The notes below the pieces were generated by a model that saw only the letters and a program-made list of their open reading frames with translations, had not been told where the DNA came from and searched no databases. A DNA stretch of 18,260 bases from Podila epigama (lineage: Eukaryota; Mortierellomycota; Mortierellomycetes; Mortierellales; Mortierellaceae), in contig JAAAVE010000485.1 in NCBI GenBank assembly GCA_015679605.1, positions 1 to 18,260 of the forward strand, written 5' to 3'. Every line of letters starts with the position of its first letter. Position 1 is the stretch's first letter. Shown in pieces: positions 9,964 to 18,260 of the stretch. A program made the translations under genes and the position numbers.

Positions 9964-10258
9964 AGAGTTCTTTTTTTCTCTCTCTCTCTCACTCACTTTC
10001 TCTTATCTGTTTTTGCTCTCTTTTATGTGTTTTGAGTACAGTGATTTTTTTTTCCCTTACAGTCTTGAAAAATGTGCCTTTGCTTCATCACAAAAAAACA
10101 AAAATACCCATAGTATTGGCCCATCTCAAACTGTGTTCCCATAAAAAAAAAACGATTGTACTTAATCGTGTTTGAACATGATGAATGGTCTATATGAATA
10201 TGACGATCAGAGTGCGAAGGTGGAGGATGAATGACTTTATTTTATATATTAATTTTTT
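9964..10258. other. Convergent intergenic region ECO1 / TXNDC17
   Basis: A 295-bp spacer with a pyrimidine-rich ECO1 3' end (9968-10025) and AT-rich sequence. Nothing coding is supported. Confidence 0.6.
10236..10241 (-). terminator. Candidate poly(A) signal of the thioredoxin-like gene
   Basis: AATAAA on the minus strand, 17 bases past the TAA stop of the TXNDC17-like gene. It is a perfect hexamer but close to the stop and in AT-rich sequence, so it could be chance. Confidence 0.35.
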
Positions 10259-11028
10259 TTACACAGAGAGGAATTCGTTCAGAACGTTTTCCTGTTCAAT
10301 GGTTTCGTCTTCAATTCTATGTTCCTGGTTTGAGTACTAGGGAGGCGGGGTGACAAGAGATGTATTTGTAAGAAGGTCATACAGGACAGATTTGTTTCAT
10401 GGGAGCTGGGAGATGAAGAAAGAGGAATATGATACTTACGTTCCAACGGATCAAGGTAGGGATGCCGACGAGGCGAGTATCCTTGTTATGACGGAGATGG
10501 TGGGCAGGATCCTTCCAACTGTGTACGTGTCATAATTATGAGAGTGAGAAAAAAAAGGTCGACATTCCGTTAATATGAGAAAAATATGAAAAGAACGTCA
10601 TTCACTGAAAAAAAGAGATGTGCCATGAAATAGCTTCAACTTACGTAGGGCGGTCACCGACATCGACCTTGACCAAGACGACATTGTCACCAGCCTCTGC
10701 GAAGCGTCTTTCGATAATTGGATCCGCTATTTCGAGTGGAATATTGGAGTGGGTTTCGGTTATTAGCAAGCGTCCTGCAAAAATGGCTCGTTTGCTTTTG
10801 TCATGAAAATAAAGTAGACGAGGAGTAGTAATGAACAATGGCAAATAGAAATATATAGAAGGAGAGACACGTACAGCGGACACAGTCGGGGCACCAGGAC
10901 TTTCCAGTCTCCTTGGTATGTTGACCAAAGAAGTAGGCATAGATCTTTTTGTCAGTGTTGGCGTGGACGATGGTCTGAATGTCCTGAAGGAACTTTTCAG
11001 AGGTAGTGTTGATGACAGTGGCAGGCAT
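10259..11028 (-). CDS. TXNDC17: TXNDC17-type thioredoxin-like protein
   Basis: Small cytosolic thioredoxin-fold oxidoreductase; human TXNDC17 (TRP14) reduces cystine and protein disulfides. Minus-strand exons: 11028-10875, 10726-10645, 10518-10440, 10336-10259, giving 130 aa against 123 in human. The family's active site WCPDC is present, with C46 and C49. Before it, KKIYAYFFGQHTKETGKS is the usual beta strand and loop, and after it come DPIIERRF, VVLVKVDVGDRPTWKDP, and VGIPTLIRW with the cis-proline expected of the fold. The end NVLNEFLSV is the C-terminal helix. Introns are 148, 126 and 103 bp. The exon 2 acceptor at 10727 was chosen because the earlier GCAG acceptor leads directly to a stop. 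Convergent with ECO1 and tandem downstream of JIP5. Confidence 0.93.
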
Positions 11029-11362
11029 TGTTCTGAAGAGGCGATGGATTGATTTGAGAATGGTGAAGTGATTGATTGATTGATTGATTGATTTGATTGA
11101 GAAAGAAAGAAAGAAAGAAGCTGTGTTTGTGTTTGAATGCCTCTTCTTTTGGGTGTGCGGCGTGGGAGTATTTGTCAGCCAATCAACGGCAATAATTTTT
11201 CGCGCTTTGGTGCATGATGACATGTTGCACAGCATGCACGCCATATGGTGCTCACAGACGCATGTTGGTCACTCACTCACGTCCATAACACCCATAATAC
11301 CAGTAAAAAACAACAACACGCGTTAATAAGGCATGAATAATTAGATTTTAGTTACGTGTCTT
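11029..11362 (-). promoter_or_regulatory. Promoter region of the thioredoxin-like gene / JIP5 3' end
   Basis: A 334-bp gap between two minus-strand genes. It contains a CCAAT box at 11179-11183 (about 150 bp upstream of the ATG, on +) and two adjacent tetranucleotide repeats. Nothing coding is supported. Confidence 0.4.
11068..11119 (+). repeat. Adjacent (ATTG)n and (GAAA)n tetranucleotide repeats
   Basis: About six ATTG-type units (11068-11098, last ones imperfect) run straight into about five GAAA units (11099-11119), 40-90 bases upstream of the thioredoxin-like start codon, so probably in its leader. Confidence 0.85.
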
Positions 11363-13172
11363 TTACAAATCGTCAAAGAAATTTGGGTTGTTCGCTACAG
11401 GTGCAGCCTTCTGAGGCCTCCTCTTCTTGTTCTTTTGCTGGGGCGCATCCGAGTCGTCTGAATCAACATCCATGGTAGATGGTCTCTTGTTCTTGTCGTT
11501 ATCTTCCTCTACCTCCTCCTCATCATCCTCCTCCTCCACACCAGAAGCATCCTTTGCTTCTTCGCTGTCATCATCTTCTTCCTCGCGGTCGCTGGTCAAA
11601 TACCGCACATCCCAGAACCGGACTGTATCATCGTGTGAACAACTTGCTAGGTACGTCCTATCGTGCGAGAGACGAATCACCTCAATAGGAAAGTCTTCGT
11701 GTTCACCAACTATTCCTTGGAACTTGTTGGGTAAAATGTCGATGATGCTAAACAGAGTGTAGGAGTAGAAAAGTCATTTTGGAGCATGAGAACATAGGCC
11801 GAAACCAAAGATTTTCATCCACTTTTTCATAGATCTGGTAAAGAAACATGAAAAAGCAACAAATATTAAAACAGAAAAACTTGTTCGTACCGAATGATTC
11901 CATCGCTCGATCCTGTGGCGACTGTATCCTCGTCAATCTTGCAGATCGTGTCGATCGAGTTGGGATGGCCAATGAATCGGTCTGTACAATCACCCCAGTC
12001 GCCCCAAGAGTAAATGTTGAGGACACCTTCCTGTGAACCGACAACGACCTTGCGTGTGTCCTTGACAATACAGATCGACATTAATTCATCGTCCTGGTTG
12101 GCAGACATGGCCAACATCTTTGGCTTGCGGATATCGTAGATCGAGATTGTTCCCTGACCACTGGACGCAACGAGTGTCTTTGAGTTGGGATCAAAGTCAA
12201 AGTCGGAGATAAAATCGTCGTGCTCAGAGTATTCCATCGTCTCATTGCCCGTGCGCACATCCCACAGCTTGATCGTGCCTCCGTCATCGCCTGTGGCGAG
12301 AATGTTTTCGGTCAGTAGTTTGACAGTGTTGATAGGATGACTATTGTCCAAAAAGACATACAAAGGATATGTGGTCCCCTCCGGGGCGATGGTCAGCTTA
12401 AAAGTGATAGCTTGATCGATAATGAAAATAATGCCTTGATGTTGTCGTTGTTGAAAAAAAAACAAAGTGATAGATGACAGGTCTTACTCGTGAGCGTCAG
12501 GCTTCTTGATCAAAACGTTTCCTGTGTTTACATCCAATGCTCCGATGGATCCATCCTTGGCAACAGTAAAGAGTCCTTGATGTGGTATAGAAATATGTGA
12601 AGTCAGTATCATACAGGCAGGTGGAATCAACCTCTTTTTTTTTTCCAATGTCAACAAAAATGCTGATCTACTCTATAATTTTCCTTTTAGGATGTCGTAC
12701 CAGCACCGTCGTGGCTAAATGCGAGTCCTCTGCAAGACTTTTTCGTATGGCGCACGCTCCACAATGTCTCGTTGTTTCCAGATCCTGGTACATATTTCAC
12801 ACTACAAGTGTTGTCAGCGGCACAAAATGAACAACAGCGAGAACAGGTCAGTCTCTTTTTTTCACTTCAAATTTCCAAGGCAGTTGTAAGAAGGGAAAAG
12901 AACATTACCAGTTGACATGGCCAGTGATGAGTCCTGTGGCGATAATGTCCTCGCTAGGATGAAAGGCAAAGTCAAAGACAGTGCTGTTGTATGCGAGGGT
13001 GTCAGGTTGGAGTGTCATAGGCTACAAAGAAATAGATCAAGTCAATGTGTGTGTATGTGGTTAACTGTAATGAATGATTTGTCCATTGTCAACTGTGGTC
13101 TCCATGGTCTTTTTTTTTCTGTTTTCTGCCTATTCTGTCTCCGCTGTGTCGATCCACACTGTTTCTTACCAT
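11363..13172 (-). CDS. JIP5: WD40-repeat protein Jip5/WDR55, ribosome biogenesis
   Basis: Nucleolar WD40 beta-propeller protein; the WDR55/Jip5 family acts in large-subunit rRNA processing. Minus-strand exons: 13172-13170 (ATG only), 13021-12909, 12801-12701, 12575-12488, 12340-11891, 11747-11363, giving 379 aa (human WDR55 is 383). The protein begins MPMTLQPDTLAYNSTVFDF, then FAFHPSEDIIATGLITGHV; blade motifs include TIKLWDVR (about 124-131), TISIYDIR (166-173), VLNIYSWGDWG, DGIIRIIDILPNKFQG and TVRFWDVR. The tail has acidic runs, a basic patch KNKKRRPQK as a likely nuclear or nucleolar signal, and the typical end NPNFFDDL. An in-frame TAA lies upstream in the minus-strand leader, so translation must begin at the ATG ending exon 1 or at the next ATG two codons later. 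Introns are 148, 107, 125, 147 and 143 bp. Divergent from the phosphatase. Confidence 0.92.
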
Positions 13173-13487
13173 GGTTGGGAGTGAAGGAATGAAAGGAATG
13201 TCCACAATGGTGTTGTCACAGCTTTAAAAAAAAAAAAAAAAAAAGAACTATTGTGACTGCGTTTCCACACCTACAGGGAGCAGGGAGCCAACACGGTGTC
13301 CACTCACTTGACAGACATTCAGACATTCCCTTTTTTTCCTCTTCCATTCATTTCAATCCTACACAACCTCCATTGCAAACCACGCCTCACACCTGAATTT
13401 TCTCAAGTCTGCTTTGTATCATATTCCCCAACAATAATAACAAGAATAATAAAAAAAAGACAAGACAAGATAAAAACGCTTTAAAAA
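13173..13487. promoter_or_regulatory. Divergent promoter between JIP5 and the phosphatase
   Basis: A 315-bp spacer with start codons at both ends. It includes a run of 19 A at 13226-13244 (T on the JIP5 leader strand) and an AT-rich stretch with AATAATA near the phosphatase start. There is no clear TATA or CCAAT box. JIP5 exon 1 untranslated sequence lies here. Confidence 0.45.
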
Positions 13488-15657
13488 ATGTCTGCTCCAG
13501 CTGGATTATCGTCCCTGTCCATGTCCAGGAAAACGGGAGGAACCACGTACAAGGACTCGATATCACATCCCATCAATGTGAGCTGGATTATCCCACCTTG
13601 GATCCAACGTTTCCTCAACGAAGACCTCTCTGTACCCAACAACTACGTTGATCTCTTTGCATTTATGCAACAAGAGTCAGATCTGTTGTATTCATTGCCT
13701 CCAGAACAGGCAGAGGCCTTGGCAAGGAAGCGATTCTCTCATTGGCGACCTAGGGGGAACATGGGTCTGTCCTCCTGTCCTGGCAAGAAGGTTCGATTGG
13801 ATGGACCTGTCAATGGCCGCGCGACGATCGTACGTGATCTTGATTTGGATTTTGAACGGCTGGAGAAGCTTGGCTTTACGCGGGTTATTTGGTAAGGATG
13901 CGCGTTCTTTTTTATTTTTGCTGTTTCATTGCTGTCTCGTTGCTGTCTCGTTGCTGCATCTTTGGTATCTTGTTGTCCCGATTGCGGATGGCATTGGTTG
14001 AAGAAGAAGAGCAAAAAAAAAAGAGTCAAGATGGCGAATATAGCGTATTTCCAACGCGTTAGGTGTCTCTCTCTTACTCTGTTACTTTATCAATATGGGA
14101 GGAATGGGAATCAGATATTTGATGCTTGCGTGATTTGTTTGTTGACAATGTGTTTTTCTTGTTGAAATGACTGGACATGACATGGCACTGGCATTCAAAG
14201 TGTCACTGTCTGAGCACAAAGCACAACGTCCAATAAACGACAAAAAGGGATGACATTGACAGACTGACAATCGGACAGGCAGACAAAATGTACAGACAGC
14301 AAAAAAGGATGTCAAAGCCCAAACGTCATGAACAAAAACAAATCGTCATGTTGGGTGACATCATTTTGTCATCTTGGGAGGGTTGAGGGCTGGTTCGGAA
14401 ACGCGAACTATGAGCTTTGAGTAGCAGGCCCATGGGCCTCCACCATTGGGCTTTCCATTCCTCCCGATTTGTCTCCTTTTGATGTTGTCTTTTGTTCGTC
14501 TTCTGACATGGACCCTTATTGTCATTGTTGCACAAACAAAAAATCTTTTAGCTGCCTCTTTGACGAAGAACTCGAGATGCTTGGCTCACCTTTCGACAAG
14601 TATCTGCAAGCAGCCAATAGCCATGGATTAGACGTTGTCAGGTACTGTTTGAGGCTACACAAAATGTCATACTAGTCGGATCCAAATATCGTGTCGTTGC
14701 ATGACCAACAAGAATGTGGGAGACAGACAGAGAGTGTGAGAGAGAGAGAGAGCAGGAGAAGGAACAGAATTCAACTTTTTTATCGTTCCAAGTTCTCACT
14801 TTGAAAGGCTATCTCTTCCCCCTCTATCTCTTGTCCATCTTTTATGTATACGTAACAACAACTCTTGTAGAATTCCCATGGTGGAAGGAAGCACGCCATT
14901 TTCTTTTGAAGAGATGGACCGAGTCTTGGACAAGATTGATGAGACTATCAAAGCTGGAGAAAATGTGCTTGTTCACTGTAGAGGAGGTAAGATAAGAATG
15001 CATTTTTTTTTTCATTGTTGTTTTATCCTACCAACAGTCTGTGATGCACAAGGATGACCCCACCCAAAAGCTGGTATGATTGTACAATATGACAATAGTT
15101 CGCGATGTTCATATAGAGCATTTTATATGTTTTTTCAAATTGAAATAGGTGTTGGACGCGCAGCTGTTGTGGCATGCTGCTGGCTCTTGAGAATACGGCA
15201 CATAACGTCGAGCCGGGACGTTATCAGGTTTTTACGGAATCAACGGTCAGCCAAGGCAATTGAGACACCAGAACAGGAGATATTTGTGATGGGCTTCCAA
15301 AACTGGGTGTATGGCCCTCGTGAGGCTGCTCAGGGAATGGAGACTGATATTCAACGACGTATTCGGAAAGCAGAATCAAGACTGGACTCTGCGCGAAGAG
15401 ATGCAGGGGTCTGGAATACGCTCTTGACTAGGCGGTATCTAAGACAAGCAGCAGGTGGTTATCATCATCAGCAGCAGCAGCCTGTATCACGTATAGCGCC
15501 ACAACAGCAACCACATCATCAGCAACCACATCAGCAGCAGCAGCAGCAACAGCAACAGCACTTGCCTCATACAAGAACAAACGGCATGGATCCACCATTC
15601 ATTTCTCCTCCCTTGGCATCATCAGCAGCAACACCAGACACTTCCTATTCCAATTGA
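13488..15657 (+). CDS. CDKN3/KAP-like protein phosphatase
   Basis: Predicted Cys-dependent protein phosphatase of the CDKN3 (KAP) branch of dual-specificity phosphatases; human CDKN3 dephosphorylates the CDK2 T-loop. Exons: 13488-13891, 14552-14641, 14871-14986, 15149-15657, giving 372 aa. The signature HCRGGVGRA spans the last splice junction, with nucleophile C201 and phosphate-binding R207. Family traits are SHPINVSWI near residue 26, GLSSCPGKK at about 93-101, a strand FTRVICCLFDEELEMLG across intron 1, and the loop RIPMVEGSTPFSFEEMD at 165-181. Where CDKN3 has the general-acid Asp in its ADGGTP loop, this protein has Glu (E170). A charged helix follows the domain, and the C-terminus is rich in Gln and His. 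It is longer than human CDKN3 (212 aa) because of an N-terminal insert (about 35-90) and this tail. Intron 1 is 660 bp. It could be another fungal DSP subfamily; the phosphatase fold itself is secure. Confidence 0.87.
13892..14551 (+). other. Long first intron of the phosphatase gene (660 bp)
   Basis: Four to six times longer than most introns here. It starts with an imperfect 11-bp repeat (TTGCTGTCTCG, about 13926-13960) and has a stretch rich in GACA/GACTGACA words (14240-14310). No protein domain, tRNA or convincing snoRNA boxes were found. Confidence 0.7.
15470..15562 (+). repeat. CAG/CAA repeats encoding Gln/His-rich tail
   Basis: CAG, CAA and CAT codons encode several Gln runs, the longest nine Gln (about 15532-15558), in the C-terminal tail of the phosphatase. 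Confidence 0.85.
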
Positions 15658-16200
15658 TATGATAGACAGACACATCCAAACACACCTCATCCAGACATAT
15701 CCTTTTAAAAAAAACTGAGCCGTAGAATTAAAGGGACTCCATTTGCCACCAACTCTAATGCTTCTGCCCTCTGTAACAAACGGCTTTTTCATTTTATGAA
15801 GGGTTTCTACTCTGACCGGAATTGGATTATTTTTTTCTTTTTTCTTTTTTGGTGGACATCATCCACTTTTTTTTTTTTGTCATCCTCCATCCATCCTGTC
15901 ATCCATCCATCCATCACTTTTCTCGCTCCCTCATACACGCACACCACATACACACACACACACCTGCATACATACACTCTCCCTACTCATTCTAGGTGGT
16001 CTGACTGGCATCATTTAGAGTCCTTTCCATCTTTTCTTTTTTTTTGTGCTGTGCTGTGCTGTCTATCCAAACCATCTTTCACTCCCCAACAAAAAAATAT
16101 TTATATAATATTACACATTACATTTCGTGTATCCACATTCATTCCATTTTTTATCAAGTTACGATTCGACCACTGCCTCCTCGGCTTCAGCCCTAACAAC
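15658..16200 (+). promoter_or_regulatory. Intergenic region and promoter of the ubiquitin-like gene
   Basis: 543 bp holding the phosphatase 3'UTR and the next gene's promoter. A TATA-like element TATTTATATAATA at 16098-16110 lies about 95 bp before the ATG at 16201. Upstream are CATC repeats (15890-15916), a CA-rich microsatellite (15937-15976) and GTGCT repeats (16046-16061). Confidence 0.5.
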
Positions 16201-18260
16201 ATGGCAGACTCGACAACGCCGTCGTCGGCAACACCAACACCATCGACTTCCTCGACAGATCCCATCACCCTCCGCATCAGGACACTCGACCCACAGATCC
16301 TCTCCGTCACTGTTACCGTACAGGAGACAGTGCTCCAACTCAAGGAGCGTCTTGCACAGATGCTCCAGGTACCCAGTCCTCGCCAACGACTCATCTTCCA
16401 AGGCCGCATGCTGCGTGATGAAGACCGTCTCGACAACTATGGTATGGAATGAAATGACATTCGGCCACTTCCGCCTTTTGTTTTATTTTTTTTTTCTTGT
16501 TTTTTTTTTTTCTTGTTGTTCTTTGTTCCCAAGGCATTGTACGGCATACACACACCTCCTCCTTTTTCTCGTGGTGATCAACAGCTTTCTTTCCTCTGGA
16601 GATTGACGGCTAAATGCTGTTGCCTTGCTTTTACTGTCTTTGTGTGTGGGGTGTGGGGTGTGGGGTGTGGCATCCTTTTTTATGAATGCGAATGTGGTGT
16701 AGTGATATGCGTCGAAATGCAATCGATTGCCTTTTACGCCTGAGCGTCCACCCTTTGTTGACCATCCGTGCCGTCCCTCTGGCTGTGGATGCAAAGTGGT
16801 ATCGTTCATCGCATGGTCATTCCTCCACATCCTTCTCGTTCTATGTCATTGGGCCAACGGCAGATGTTTTTTCCTTGATCTGTCCCCTGTTTACCCCCCT
16901 GGATCGACCATGGACGGATCGATCGAGTGATCGAACTAGCTGAATTGACAGAATTGAGTGAAATATACCTGGGACCATGCTGATTCAGTGTTTGCATACA
17001 CCATACACAGCACACCATACACAGCACACAGCACACAGCACACAGCACACCTTCTTCCCATTCTATTTTGTCTTTCAATCGAACAATCAAATTTCTTTTT
17101 TACAACTCGTCTTAGTCATCGCAATTTTTTTTTTCACATTTTTCCATGGAGCATTTTTTTTTCTTTTTATCCGGATTACCATTTTTTTTTTCTTTTTTTG
17201 CTTCTTTTTTCAATGTGCATTGTCTTGACCATGGTCTTGCATTCTCACCTTCAAATGCTGTTTCTCCTCTGTTGGGTTTGTTTTCTGATTCATCCCTGTA
17301 CACTTCACTTTTTCTAGCTCTGCAGGATGGACATACACTTCATCTTGTGACAAGACCTGCCGATGTCCCAGCCAACCCTCGTAATGGTATGTGCCTTTCT
17401 TTTGATGTGTCTTCAGTCTCCCAATGACTAGCCCAAGGCACTCTGCCATTATCAATTGCTGTTATTCAATCCATGTATCGTCAATTATACTCTACCATAG
17501 ATGCTCCTCCTACGAATGCAAACAATGCTTCGGGTTCGGGTTCGAATACCGGTAGAAGACCTGTTGATTATCAGTTCCACATCATTGACGGACGCGACAC
17601 ACACATGGTAACATTTTCAACGTTACAGTCGCTCTCGCTCTCTTTCGCTCTCTCTTTCGTAGTACTTGATACCTTTACTCGAGTGTTCGTGTACTTATCA
17701 AGCGCGTGCATCTCTCTTTCACTCTCCCTCAATTGCTCCTGACACACATATATATGCGTACTTCCTGAGTAGCTTTTGCACGCGCTAGCGGGACAGTTGC
17801 CGATGATACCAGGACCGAATCCCATGATGGTAATTAGTCAGCTCTACTTCATGTGCAATTGCTCTTCTAACGTTTGGTACGACAACGTTTCCCATTGTAT
17901 CTCACAACACGTGTCTCGTCTTTTCTTGTGCAACGCAACAATCAATTGATAGGCCTTTGGCACCACCGTCGTCCAAGCACCAGGAGCGGCAGGACGCACG
18001 AGATCATCTACACACAGGCGGGGTCAGGGTCTCCCAGTAAGTTGTTTTTTTTTGAGATGCATTATATCAATCTTTCACGTGCGAATATATGTATTTTTGT
18101 TTTCCTCATCATTGTGCCCTACCGCCTTTTTCTTACTAGCATCTGGAGAGTATACGGGCAGAGATGAGACGCGTATCAGCTCAGCTTCGGAATGTGGAGA
18201 CTATTCTAAGACGATCAGAGAACGAACGTAAGCGTGCTTTTCTTTCTTTTCTTTTTTTTT
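16201..18260 (+). CDS. Ubiquitin-like-domain protein, possibly BAG6/Scythe-like (5' part)
   Basis: Only the N-terminal part is present. Exons: 16201-16441, 17318-17386, 17501-17607, 17773-17829, 17953-18036, 18140-18227, then an intron running off the window; about 215 aa so far. After a Ser/Thr/Pro leader (1-20), residues 21-95 form a ubiquitin-like domain: ITLRIRTLD, VLQLKERLAQML, RQRLIFQGRMLRDEDRL, then LQDGHTLHLVTRP. A Gly/Ser linker, LPMIPGPNPMM (about 148-158) and a charged helix beginning HLESIRAEMRRVSAQL (from 187) follow. Ubiquitin-like domain first, then a Pro/Gly-rich linker and an amphipathic segment, is the order in BAG6, a chaperone holdase for tail-anchored and mislocalised proteins. 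Ubiquilin-type or other UBL proteins are alternatives. The ATG lies in a good context (AACAACATGG) and matches the domain start. The exon 3-4 junction is the least certain; 17773 was chosen because it keeps phase 0 without a stop. Confidence 0.78.
16643..16671 (+). repeat. G-rich (GTGTGGG)n array, possible G-quadruplex
   Basis: Three GGGG runs (16649-16652, 16656-16659, 16663-16666) and a final GG, each separated by TGT, on the transcribed-sense strand within intron 1. Confidence 0.85.
16997..17051 (+). repeat. ACACAGC / CATACACAGCACAC tandem array
   Basis: Two copies of a 14-bp unit (ACCATACACAGCAC-like) run into four shorter ACACAGC units, in intron 1 of the ubiquitin-like gene. Confidence 0.85.

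Larger units (their letters stand above)
16442..17317 (+). other. Long repeat-rich first intron of the ubiquitin-like gene (876 bp)
   Basis: The longest intron in the window, interrupting the ubiquitin-like domain at residue 81. It contains the G-rich array at 16643-16671, an ACACAGC array near 17000, a patch with GATCGAT words at 16901-16935, and poly-T runs (17128-17210). No protein domain is seen in it. Confidence 0.75.

Noticed and set aside
11318-11323. ACGCGT as a cell-cycle MCB element upstream of the thioredoxin-like gene
   Set aside because: ACGCGT also occurs in several introns and exons in this window, and this copy is about 290 bp from the start codon, next to the JIP5 stop.
14470-14520. 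Possible C/D-box snoRNA in phosphatase intron 1 (TGATG ... CTGA)
   Set aside because: The boxes are only about 26 bases apart, the C box is imperfect and no terminal stem is present.
15796-16200. Open frame extending upstream of the ubiquitin-like gene's ATG
   Set aside because: The extension is Phe/Ser/Thr/His low-complexity from promoter repeats, spans a TATA-like element, and the family start fits ATG at 16201.
17528-17550. GGTTCGAATACC, resembling a tRNA B box
   Set aside because: There is no matching A box or cloverleaf, and the bases are in-frame coding sequence (Gly/Ser-rich) in exon 3 of the ubiquitin-like gene.

Overview
This is an intron-rich eukaryotic genome segment, most likely from a filamentous early-diverging fungus (Mucoromycota/Mortierellomycotina-like). 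The reasons are compact spacing of genes on both strands, short GT-AG introns (mostly 95-180 bp) with T-rich 3' ends, fungal-type orthologues, and many homopolymer and trinucleotide runs. The lineage is an inference. The window carries no rRNA or tRNA, no mobile element, no CRISPR array and no bacterial-type operon.

Layout: (1) 160-377 (+), probable last two exons of an unidentified upstream gene. (2) 690-4591 (+), transportin/Kap104, 8 exons, 903 aa. (3) 5398-7168 (-), an aldo-keto reductase, 6 exons, 403 aa, with two low-complexity insertions in the catalytic fold. (4) 7418-9963 (+), the cohesin acetyltransferase Eco1/ESCO, 3 exons, 762 aa, with PIP box, zinc finger and acetyltransferase domain. 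(5) 10259-11028 (-), a TXNDC17-type thioredoxin-like protein, 4 exons, 130 aa. (6) 11363-13172 (-), the WD40 ribosome-biogenesis protein Jip5/WDR55, 6 exons, 379 aa, whose start codon is cut off by the first intron. (7) 13488-15657 (+), a CDKN3/KAP-like protein phosphatase, 4 exons, 372 aa. (8) 16201 to beyond 18260 (+), the N-terminal part of a ubiquitin-like-domain protein, perhaps BAG6/Scythe-like, running off the window.

Genes 2/3 and 4/5 converge. Genes 3/4 (249 bp apart) and 6/7 (315 bp apart) diverge and may share promoters. The genes are mostly housekeeping functions (nuclear import, sister-chromatid cohesion, redox, ribosome biogenesis, phosphatase, ubiquitin-like), and I see no evidence that they form one pathway. 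All exon joins were worked out by hand: each junction keeps the frame and fits the family's conserved sequence, but no transcript data were available. I found no convincing novel system. The points most worth a second look are the repeat insertions in the reductase and Eco1, the Glu at the phosphatase general-acid position, the ATG-intron junction in Jip5, the all-phase-0 introns of transportin, and the repeat-rich 876-bp first intron of the ubiquitin-like gene.
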